A stretch of 17,066 nucleotides of DNA from Isotricha intestinalis (taxonomy: Eukaryota > Ciliophora > Litostomatea > Vestibuliferida > Isotrichidae), in NCBI GenBank assembly GCA_023807065.1, contig JAJJLU010004181.1:1-17066 (forward strand). Direction: 5' to 3'. Both the position numbers and the translations under genes were made by a program. Below the pieces are notes generated by a model. That model had not been told where the DNA came from. It ran no database searches and worked only from the letters and a program-made list of their open reading frames with translations. Below are positions 8,883-16,586 of the stretch, in pieces; positions within the stretch are counted from its first letter, which is position 1; each line of letters begins with the position of its first letter.

Positions 8883-9161
8883 ACCAAAAGAGTATAAATG
8901 TATTATTAATGTTGAGCTAATTTCATTAGATTTCAATGTTATATATATTTTTTATCTAAAGTTTAATTTAGAACAATTATTTTGATATATAAAAAATAAT
9001 TTTTATTCAATTATATTTAAATTTTTAATTTTACTATATTTTATTTCTTATATTATTTATTTATATTCTTTATAATGTAATTATAAATAAAACCAAAAAA
9101 AAGAACAAAAAAAAATTATTAAAATACAATATGGTTTAAAAAAATAAGATTGAATTGTCTA
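8883..9161. other. AT-rich spacer between the PROPPIN and MORN genes
   Basis: Nearly all A/T with several poly-A and poly-T runs. It presumably holds the promoter of the PROPPIN gene and the 3' end of the MORN gene, both on the minus strand. I see no RNA gene, repeat array or conserved motif. Confidence 0.45.
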
Positions 9162-9515
9162 TTATTCATCAGTGTCAATAACATAAGGTTCATAAGGATA
9201 AAAGATTACTTTTCCTTTAAATAATCCTTTTTAGATATTTCCTTCATAAACTCCTCCTTTACCGAAATAAAAAGCTCCTTTTCCAATTTTTGAATCATTA
9301 AAAAAATTACCAATACATTTATCACTATTATTAAAAGTTAATTCACCTTCATCATTAAAATCAAAAATTTCTCCTTTGATAAAATATTGTTTTCCATTTC
9401 TATTAATAAATCCATCAATAAAATTATTATCTATTATAATTTCTCCATTATTTAAACTAATTAACATTCCATAACCATTATATTTACCATTTTTGATATT
9501 TCATATTCACTAATA
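9162..9515 (-). CDS. MORN-repeat protein (small or partial)
   Basis: MORN repeats form beta-hairpin rods that bind membranes or scaffold cytoskeletal structures. The minus strand shows successive G-x-G-x-x units: I-K-N-G-K-Y-N-G-Y-G-M-L, then F-I-D-G-F-I-N-R-N-G-K-Q-Y-F. Next comes C-I-G-N-F-F-N-D-S-K-I-G-K-G-A-F-Y-F, then Y-E-G-N-I-Q-K-G-L-F-K-G-K. The Gln in the last unit is a TAA at 9231-9233, and the repeat spacing requires it to be read through. The frame ends with Y-V-I-D-T-D-E and a TAA-TAG pair (9159-9164). The start is not clear. Similarity fades upstream of about 9515, where the frame can continue only by reading TGA as sense. About four repeats are present, so the protein is short or its N-terminal part is lost. 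Confidence 0.72.
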
Positions 9516-9529
9516 TCTTTTATAATTGA

Positions 9530-10095
9530 TTGGAATCTGAAAAAGAAGAATTTGAATTAAATGAAAATAGATTATCAAAAGAAGATTATTCCTTAGACTT
9601 CTTATCTTTTAGTAATATTGTAAGTGCTATATTTGTTCCAATTAGAATTCTTTCGAATTTAATATCATTCAGAGATTCAATTATTACTTATTTTAAAAGA
9701 AAACAAACTATTCAAAAAAAACTTAAATAAATTTAACAAAAAAATAAATGATGAAAAAAAATATTTAATTATTATTTTTATGAACTATTAGGAAAAATTG
9801 AGGAAGATACAACAAAAAAAATAGAATGATATATAAATCAAGAGAATTTGAAAATAAAATAGAAAAAGAAAAATTCAAACAATTATATGAAAAATTTAAA
9901 GAAATTTTATGTAATGTCTTTTTAAGGGTTATGAAAAGAATTACTATTTTTAATAAATTATTAAAAAAAAAGTAGTAATTATTTATGATTTGTTTTTTTC
10001 AATTAATGAATAAATTAAAGAAATATTAATATATTTCATAATAGTTTTAAATATGATATTATTAAATCCTGTATGTATTCATTCTCAAAAAAATT
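9530..10095 (+). CDS. Unrecognised charged protein
   Basis: A frame without a clear ATG begins near 9530 with E-S-E-K-E-E-F-E-L-N-E-N-R-L-S-K-E-D-Y. It passes a more hydrophobic part, N-I-V-S-A-I-F-V-P-I-R-I-L (about 9610-9655), and continues through TAA codons to Y-F-Y-E-L-L-G-K-I-E-E-D-T-T-K-K (about 9775-9820). After a slip near 9830, the segment S-R-E-F-E-N-K-I-E-K-E-K-F-K-Q-L-Y-E-K-F-K follows (about 9840-9905). Charged, helix-forming composition on the plus strand favours this strand. The reading is continuous up to the convergent gene that ends at 10101. No family is recognised. Confidence 0.4.
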
Positions 10096-10100
10096 TCAAA

Positions 10101-11840
10101 TTATAAATTTGGATTTTTTGAAGTTTTAAAAATTTGACTTAAGAAAACATTCAAAATTGAAAATTCTTCGATATTAATTGCCCTAATTAATGTATCCTTT
10201 ATAATTCTAAATATTTGAATATCAAATTTATTGATTTGTATATTCTGTTCATTAATTTTTTCAATTGAAATTTTTTCTTTTTTTAAACAATTTAGGAATA
10301 ATTTTGATATATTGAGTATAAATTTTATAGACCTTTGTAATTTTATGGGAGTCAAAGATTTCATTTTTTTGAGAAATTAATTCTTTTTCATCATATTTTT
10401 GATTATTGCCTAATTTTTTGTTTTATTAATTTCATTTATTTCTTATATATCTTCTTCTTCTTTTTTATTTCTGTTTTTATCACTAATATTTTTTTTAGTG
10501 TTTATAATAAAGAAAGACCCTTGATTAATTCTTTTTAAATCAGGGATACTTGATTACATAATTATTGAATTGGTTTCTTTATTATCAGAAGATTTTGTGT
10601 TTTTAATTTGACATATATGATTTAAATCAATTATTAAATTTGGTTTCTTTAAACTATGGATAATAAATGATTCAACTTTTTTGTCAATATCTAAGTCTTT
10701 TTTATTCCCAAAAGATATACAAATTCTTTATTTTTTTTAAATTTGGTATTTTTGTTTCTTTTCTTCTTTAACTTCAAATTTGTAAAATTTTAGATAATGA
10801 CAAATAATCTTTTGATTTTTCTTTGATTTCATAAGATTCTTTTAAATCAATTACTACATTAATTATTTTTTTTTTCTTTAATTTCATATGTATAATTTGA
10901 TAAATAAGATAATTGTCTTTTTTTTATTTTCTTTAATTTTATAAGAATCATTAATACAACACAACTTTAAATTATTAAAATGATGATTATAATAAAGAGA
11001 AAAAATGGAAAAAGAATCAGTGTTTTAGAATTAAAATATAATATTGATAGAATATTAAGGATATTTAAGAAGTGTAGGTTCAAAAATTTCATTTTTTTTA
11101 TTATTGTATTATTTTGTATTCTTCTTGATTTTCAATCTTTAATTCTATTTTTACTTTTCTTTTATTTCTTCCTTTATATCTTTTCTTTCTTTTATTTCTT
11201 TCCATTGCTTAAATCTTTGTTTTAGTGATTCTTTTGGAACAATATTGTTTTTTACTTCAATAAATTTTTTTTTGTTCTAATAATAATTTTTTTATTGTTA
11301 AAGTCATCATTATATTCAAAAACAGTTGAATTCCTTCTTCTATAACTGATATCATATGTTTTCCAATTACTTTCTTTATTTTTTCATGTTTTTTCCTTTT
11401 CTTCTTCTTTAATTATTTAAGTAACTTTTCCTTCTTTATTTTTGATTGTTTCTTTAATTATCCATTTCATCTTTAATTTTTTGTTTCATTTTTCCATCTT
11501 TAGAAATTTTCATCTTTCCTTCTTTATCATCTTTAATTTCTTTATTAATTTGTTACATTTTTCTTTTACATTTCCTTTTTTATTATTTATAATTTCAGTT
11601 ATATTTCCTTTTGAATCAGTGATAATCTCTTTAGTATTTCCTTTTTTATCGGTAATTACTTTTTTCTCAACTTCTTTAATAAAATTTCCATCTTTTTCTT
11701 TATTATTTCTATCATTATTCCCTCTTCATTAGCAGTTATTTCTTTAACTTCACCATTCTTTTCAATTATAATTTCTTTTATTAAATCTCCATCTTTGTCT
11801 TTGGTTGTTTCTGTTTTTTTCGAATTTGAAAAATTATAGA
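10101..11840 (-). CDS. Repeat-rich protein with 11-residue and 18/19-residue repeats, unrecognised
   Basis: The minus strand encodes, in order, three kinds of sequence. First are 11-residue units of the form G-N-x-K/T-E-I-I-x-D/N-x-K (clearest at 11571-11650, less regular to 11820). Then comes a charged helical part that includes V-P-K-E-S-L-K-Q-R-F-K-Q-W-K-E-I-K (about 11175-11260). Last are units ending in S-Y-E-I-K-E (10766-10985). The C-terminal part reads F-I-I-H-S-L-K-K-P-N-L-I-I-D-L, then S-S-I-P-D-L-K-R-I-N-Q-G-S-F-F-I-I. It stays in one frame from about 10700 to 10101 with TAA/TAG as Gln. The frame slips repeatedly upstream. It could be two adjacent genes, since a single protein cannot be proven. 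No enzyme motif is visible and a structural role is only a guess. No ATG is evident near 11840. Confidence 0.5.
10766..10985 (-). repeat. 55-bp tandem repeat, four units
   Basis: The motif CTTTRAYTT recurs on the plus strand at 10766, 10821, 10876 and 10931, exactly 55 bases apart. On the minus strand each unit ends in a variant of TCT TAT GAA ATT AAA G, encoding S-Y-E-I-K-E or a close version (S-Y-K-I-K-E, T-Y-E-I-K-E, K-F-E-V-K-E). The rest of each unit is diverged but shares A-rich starts. Because 55 is not a multiple of three, the frame moves at every unit. A related diverged copy (L-I-I-D-L, then Q-I-K) may lie near 10600-10650. Confidence 0.65.
11571..11669 (-). repeat. 33-bp in-frame tandem repeat (11 residues)
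   Basis: TTTCCTTTT recurs at 11571, 11604 and 11637 on the plus strand, 33 bases apart. On the minus strand each copy encodes K-G-N followed by x-K/T-E-I-I-x-D/N-x. These units keep frame. Looser copies continue to about 11820 (K-D-G-N-F-I-K-E, K-N-G-E-V-K-E-I and K-D-G-D-L-I-K-E-I). The Gly-Asn turn every 11 residues suggests a repeated strand-turn fold. Confidence 0.65.
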
Positions 11841-12084
11841 CAAAAAATTAACTATTAATTTATATTTGATAATAATTTGAATTTATAAATTAATTAATTT
11901 ATAACAAATAAATTTAAATGAAATGTCAATTGATGATTGGGCCTAACCCCCAATCCTTTGAAAAAAAATAAATAAATAAATTTTTTCTAAAATAAAAAAA
12001 ATTTCATAAAATAGATTAAAAAATAGGAGATTAGTATATTAAATTTTAAGAATATAAATATCAAAAGTTTCGTTTTATAAATAA
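11841..12084. promoter_or_regulatory. Divergent intergenic region upstream of the TLDc gene
   Basis: This AT-rich spacer lies between the apparent 5' ends of the minus-strand repeat gene and the plus-strand TLDc gene. It probably carries promoters for both. Its only GC-rich element is the hairpin at 11935-11955. No TATA-like or initiator consensus can be separated from the A/T background. Confidence 0.35.
11935..11955. promoter_or_regulatory. Perfect GC-rich inverted repeat (7-bp stem, 7-nt loop)
   Basis: GATTGGG (11935-11941) and CCCAATC (11949-11955) are exact reverse complements around the loop CCTAACC. The element stands out in a spacer that is otherwise almost pure A/T and lies about 130 bases upstream of the TLDc start. 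It could be a protein-binding palindrome, a short RNA hairpin or a terminator-like structure. The sequence alone does not decide. Confidence 0.5.
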
Positions 12085-13321
12085 ATGGAAGCTCCACCTT
12101 TGGATTTAATAGAAAAAAAGACAAAAGAAAATCCTTTAAATATATTAAAAAATTCCATTGAGATACAATTAAACTTTGAACAATTGGAATATAATATAGT
12201 ATTATCAATATTAGAAAATGAAAATAAATTAATTATAGAGGCAAAATCAAAAAATATCTTCCAAATATTTTATTATATGGGAGTATTCATTTTAGATGAT
12301 ATTATTAAATTGAATAATTTCTTCAAATTATATTCTAATATAAAAGAAGTTAGAGATTTAATTATTGAAGGAAAATCAAAAGATAAACTTAGAATTACTT
12401 CAATAGATGATAAAAAAGGATTAATTTTAACATTAAGTTTCTTTTCTGGATATGATGAAAAACAAATTGATTTTATTTTATCAAAGAGAAAAATAGAAAA
12501 AGAAGATGTTTAACAATTACTATCAGATAAAATCATATTTCTAGAAAGTGAAAATAAATTCATTAAAGAAAAATATGATAAATTAAATAACAATTATCTT
12601 CAACTTAAAAATGAATTTGAAATAGTAAAAATTTGAAAGTTAAATATGAAATAAGTTTAACATATAGAAAATTATAAAAAACTTAAAAATGAATTTGAAG
12701 AAGTAAAAAAATGAAAAATAAAATATGAAAATGAAATGGAAGAATTAATGAAAATAAAAAATAATCAAGAAACTTTAAAACAAATAGACAGTAAAATAAT
12801 AAAAACAAAAGAAGAATTGAAATTAATAGATGATAGAATAAAAAATAATGATGAAATTTTGAAAAAAAAAACAATAATTTATAAATTATTATATAGAGGA
12901 ACAAGAGATGGAGATAAAGTTCAAACATTTCATTCTAAATGTGATAATAAAAAACCAACTGTGACAACAAACTAAAAAAGGAATGAGATTTGGAGGTTAC
13001 ACAGAACAAACATGGAATGATACAAATGGAAATGGAATTTGGAAAAAAGATGATAAATCATTCTGTTTTTCAATTGAGTTAAATAAAATTTATAATATTA
13101 TTAAAGGAAGAGATGCAATTTATTGTTCTTCTTCCTATATGTGTTATTTTGGTAGTAATATTTTTGGTCTTTATGATAATGCCTTTTCTACAACTCATTG
13201 GGCTTATGGAAAAAGTAGTAGTAATTTTGAAGGACAAGAAAAAGATTTTGAATTAACTAATGAAGAGAATGATAGTTTTTCATTAGCTGAAGTTGAAGTA
13301 TTTGAAATAAGTATTGATTGA
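12085..13321 (+). CDS. TLDc-domain protein with N-terminal module and coiled coil
   Basis: The ATG at 12085 follows an A-rich leader (ATAAATAA) and starts M-E-A-P-P-L-D-L-I-E-K. The first 140 residues form a conserved-looking globular module of unknown function. An in-frame TAA (12511-12513, fits Gln) then leads into a coiled coil of about 120 residues, with two in-frame TGA codons (12634, 12712). The TLDc domain follows: L-L-Y-R-G-T-R-D-G-D, F-H-S-K-C-D-N-K-K-P-T, then R-F-G-G-Y-T-E-Q-T-W. After these come D-D-K-S-F-C-F-S-I and the final E-V-E-V-F-E-I-S. A slip at the A run 12974-12979 separates the P-T and F-G-G-Y parts. Animal TLDc proteins are linked to oxidative-stress protection and V-ATPase regulation, but protist members of this layout have no proven role. 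A TGA at 13319-13321 follows the expected domain end and is the best stop candidate in the window. Confidence 0.85.
12604..12759 (+). repeat. 78-bp in-frame duplication in the TLDc coiled coil
   Basis: CTTAAAAATGAATTTGAA occurs at 12604-12621 and again at 12682-12699, exactly 78 bases (26 codons) apart. Similarity continues for about 45 bases in each copy. Both encode L-K-N-E-F-E followed by I/E-V-K. A TGA appears at the same codon position in both copies (12634-12636 and 12712-12714). Confidence 0.6.
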
Positions 13322-13566
13322 ACAATTATAAGATAATTTTAAATAGCTAGTAATTTGATAATATTTCTTTAATTTTGTTTAGATTTTTTTGCAATTATAA
13401 TTTTTTCCCAAATCTCTTAAGTATCAACATAAAAATTTAATAATATAAATTCTAAATAAATAATTAAAAGAATAATAAGGATTATTTAAAAGAATTTTAT
13501 GATAAATGGGCTAAAAATACATTAAGATAAGAAGAAATTGAAAGGAAAAAAAAAATAAAAAAAGTC

Positions 13567-13800
13567 ATGAAAATATCTATAAATAAAGAACCTGATACAA
13601 AATAATTAAATAAAATTGAAAATGAAGAAGTATATTTTAAGTGAAATAAATAAAGAAAATATTATAAGTAAAAGTATAAGAGGCACATCTCAATTTATAT
13701 CTCCTGAATGTTTAAAAGGTGAAAAATAAATGATAAAAGAGATATATGGTCTTTAGGTAATCTTTTCGAAAAAGTGGTTGCTTTGGGGGAGATTGATTAG
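13567..13800 (+). CDS. Protein kinase fragment, activation segment to start of C-lobe
   Basis: Eukaryotic protein kinase motifs are seen without the rest of the domain. S-I-R-G-T-S-Q-F-I-S-P-E-C-L-K-G (13672-13722) matches the activation loop end G-T-x-x-F-x-x-P-E. D-K-R-D-I-W-S-L-G (about 13732-13757) matches D-x-W-S-L-G in helix F. Slips are needed near 13625-13640 and 13728. Upstream, the first ATG (13567) reads M-K-I-S-I-N-K-E-P-D where a kinase would show K-I-S-D-F-G. No H-R-D and no glycine loop were found before it. After L-F-E-K-V-V-A-L-G the match fades. It is best described as a partial or degenerate kinase, unrelated in position to the kinase at 16587. Confidence 0.62.
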
Positions 13801-14111
13801 TTTTAAATGAACCTTTAGTTGAAGGAGTTAAGGATGAATGTATAGCTTTTCTGTAAGGCATAGAAAAGAAGGTTGTTATCTTTAATTATAAAGCTATAAA
13901 AAAATTAAACTTGACTTAAACAACGTAATCATCAACCTCATTCTAAGCTCTTAATTGAAAAGATTGTTGCTTAATGATTAAAGTTAAAGTAATATGTAAA
14001 TATAACTATATTAGTACTTTGTGTGTAAATGGATATTTGTTGAAGCACCCAGTGGTTAAGATCTATTTTGTTCTGGTGTTAACTTAATTATTTTTGGCTT
14101 ATTAAACCTAA
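13801..14111 (+). other. Compositionally distinct stretch, possible coding sequence
   Basis: This stretch is noticeably richer in G+C than its surroundings. Plus-strand frames give L-N-E-P-L-V-E-G-V-K-D-E-C-I-A-F-L (about 13803-13852) and later W-I-F-V-E-A-P-S-G-Q-D-L-F-C-S-G-V (about 14029-14080). A hydrophobic run, L-I-I-F-G-L-L-N-L, follows. These look protein-like but match no family I know, and they may be the end of the kinase fragment or a separate piece. A small hairpin is possible between CACC-CAG (14045-14051) and CTGGTG (about 14073-14078). I looked for a tRNA here and did not find one. Confidence 0.3.
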
Positions 14112-16503
14112 TTTAAATAATATTTAAATAAATATAAAAATGCATTTTAATGAATTGATTCTAAATAATTAATAGAAATAATATTTATATAAAATATTAT
14201 TTTCTATTGAATTTTTTAATCATAAAATAAACAAGAATAAGATAATGATATTTGATCTATTATATTTTTCTCAATCATAAAAAATTCTTCTTCATTGCTT
14301 GTTATATTTGTTTCTGTGTTTGAATATAAATTTTGATGATTATTTCTTAATTAAATTAATTGGTTTTTCTTTTTCTAATAATTGAATTTTATATTGGATT
14401 ATATGTAAAATATACTTTATAATTTTCTTTTTGAATTCCTATTATTGAAATTATATATTCTACTAAAATTCAATTTTGTATTAATAATGGAATATCTAAT
14501 GATGAATATAATAATTTATTTTCTTTTTTTTTCTATTGTAAATTTGTTATTAAATAATCTATAGATTTGTTTTCATTTTCCTTTACATTAAATAATGAAC
14601 AAGGATTTTCTAATTTTTCATGGTTTAAATTTATTATTTTTTTAATTATTAATTCATACTTTATATCTTTATTTTCTCATAATTCATCAAAATTTAATTG
14701 ATATGTGTTTCATTAGTTGATATTTTTGAATATTTAAATTTCAAGAAAATCAAATTTATAAGAATCATTTCCTTTAAAATATTATATTAAATATTACTTT
14801 CATCTTTTATTTCTAAATTATTATTATTACTTACCTTTTCTTTTTCAAATTTTATTTTTTTATAATAATTAAATTTTATTAATATTTTCTTCTTTATAAA
14901 TATTATTATTATATAATTCTTTATAAATATTATTATAATTTAATATCAATGATAATTTTTTGTTTGTGCATTTCATTGATATTATTATATAAATAATTAT
15001 TATTCATTAATTTAATTTTTGCTTTATTAAAATCATTAATTAATTTCATTAATTCTCTTTCTGAAATAGTTTCATTTACAACTAAAAAATATTCAAACGA
15101 CAAACTTTATTTTTCAGAATAAAAAATAAATTTAAATTTGTTTCAATTGGAAAGTACTTATTTTCAATATTATAAGAAATATTTTTATGAGTAGATAATA
15201 TAAAAAAATAAAATTTGAGGGTTTAAAACATTTATTATTATTTTTTATTTGATAAATAGAACAAATTTTATAATTTTTTTTTCATTATTATAAATAATAA
15301 TTTCTGAATAATAATCATTTAAACAATTTGAATTATTAACTTCAATTAAAACAGATATTCATTCTACAAAAGAAAATATTTTGTTTCTCCTTGTTTAATT
15401 TTCATTTTATTATAATCTTCATTTTGAAAAAAAAAATAAATTATTCCATAAAAATAGTCTTAGATAGAAGAAATATTTAATTCTTTTTCATAAAAATTAT
15501 GTTTAAACATTATAATGTTATCATCTTCATTTTTAATATTATATTGTTTATTATTTAAAGAAAATATTTTATTTGAAAATTCTAAAATTCTATTTTTCCC
15601 ATTTTCAATTAGAAAAAAATTTAATTTATCTTTTGTTTTTTTCACTTTAATTAAAACTTCTAAAATAGAATTTTTATTTGTTTCTTTATTAAAAAATATT
15701 TTTGGATTTCCATAAGTAATATACATATATAAATATTAAAATTTATTTTATAATTAAATGAATTAATTAAATAAGATTTATTTGGTTCATCTATTTTAAT
15801 AAAGTTACTTTCTTCTTCTCTTGAATTAAAAAATTCATTGAAATTGAACAATTATTTTATCAAATATTTCAAAAAGTATTTTTTCTTAATTATTATCAGG
15901 AAACACTATTAAATAATATATTTTCTTCTATTTCTAAATCAAATAATAATATATTTCTATTTAATATTTGATTATTATTTGATTCAATAATAAAATAAAT
16001 TATGAGGGAAATTTACATAAGCTAAATTATACTATTATTTCTATAATTTTTAAATAAATATATTAAAGGTGAATTATTGATTTCTATATTTTCTTTATAA
16101 TCTTGATTTAAATTAATATATTGTGTAAATCTTGATAAAATAAATATATATTTATGTTCTTTTAAATTTATTACTTGAATAGTAATAATTATATGTTTTA
16201 TTTTAATAGAATATATCTCAAATAATAATAATATTCTCTTTGTTTAATAACTTTAAAATTGGCAATATTATTAAAATTACAATTAAAATCAGAAATATTT
16301 GATTGAGTATATAAAAGAATAACATTTTCAATATTTTCTTCCCCATTAAAGTAAAAGTAAAAATTTTCATTTAAATTTCTTATTCTTCCAACAACAAAAC
16401 CCCAGAAAATAAAAAATCCAAAATTTAAATAATAAAAAGGAAGTAAATATATTTCATTATTAAATCAACCAACATAAAAAATAAATCAAAATTAAATTAA
16501 CAT
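14112..16503 (-). CDS. Large unrecognised protein with hydrophobic N-terminus
   Basis: The ATG at 16501-16503 begins M-L-I-Q-F-W-F-I-F-Y-V-G-W-F-N-N-E-I-Y-L. It continues through a hydrophobic aromatic stretch, F-G-F-F-I-F-W-G-F-V-V-G-R (about 16385-16430), which resembles a signal-anchor or strand-rich entry. The gene then encodes several hundred residues rich in Asn, Ile, Phe, Tyr and Lys. Examples are K-Y-I-F-I-L-S-R-F-T-Q-Y-I (about 16125-16165), E-K-I-L-F-E-I-F-D-K-I-I-V (about 15855-15890) and Y-I-T-Y-G-N-P-K-I-F-F (about 15690-15725). Further on are S-V-L-I-E-V-N-N-S-N-C-L-N-D-Y-Y (about 15310-15360) and D-I-P-L-L-I-Q-N. Several TGA codons fit Trp (16465, 14677, 14470). Frame slips are frequent. 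The end near 14112 is a guess. The pattern suggests a beta-rich, possibly surface or secreted protein. I do not recognise the family, and it might be more than one gene. Confidence 0.52.
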
Positions 16504-16586
16504 TAAAAAAAAGAAAAAAAAACAAATTAAAATCTTTAAAACAGCCAAAAAATAAAAATATAATAAAGAAAAAAAATATCAGAGAG
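16504..16586. promoter_or_regulatory. Divergent promoter region
   Basis: This 83-base A-rich interval separates the start of the large minus-strand gene from the kinase ATG at 16587. Both 5' ends face it, so it must carry the control sequences of both unless these extend into the genes. It includes poly-A tracts. I see no named motif. Confidence 0.35.

Noticed and set aside
14029..14090. A tRNA gene suggested by CAGTGGTTAAGATC
   Set aside because: It resembles a D-arm, but there is no T-arm box B, no 7-bp acceptor stem and no proper anticodon stem.
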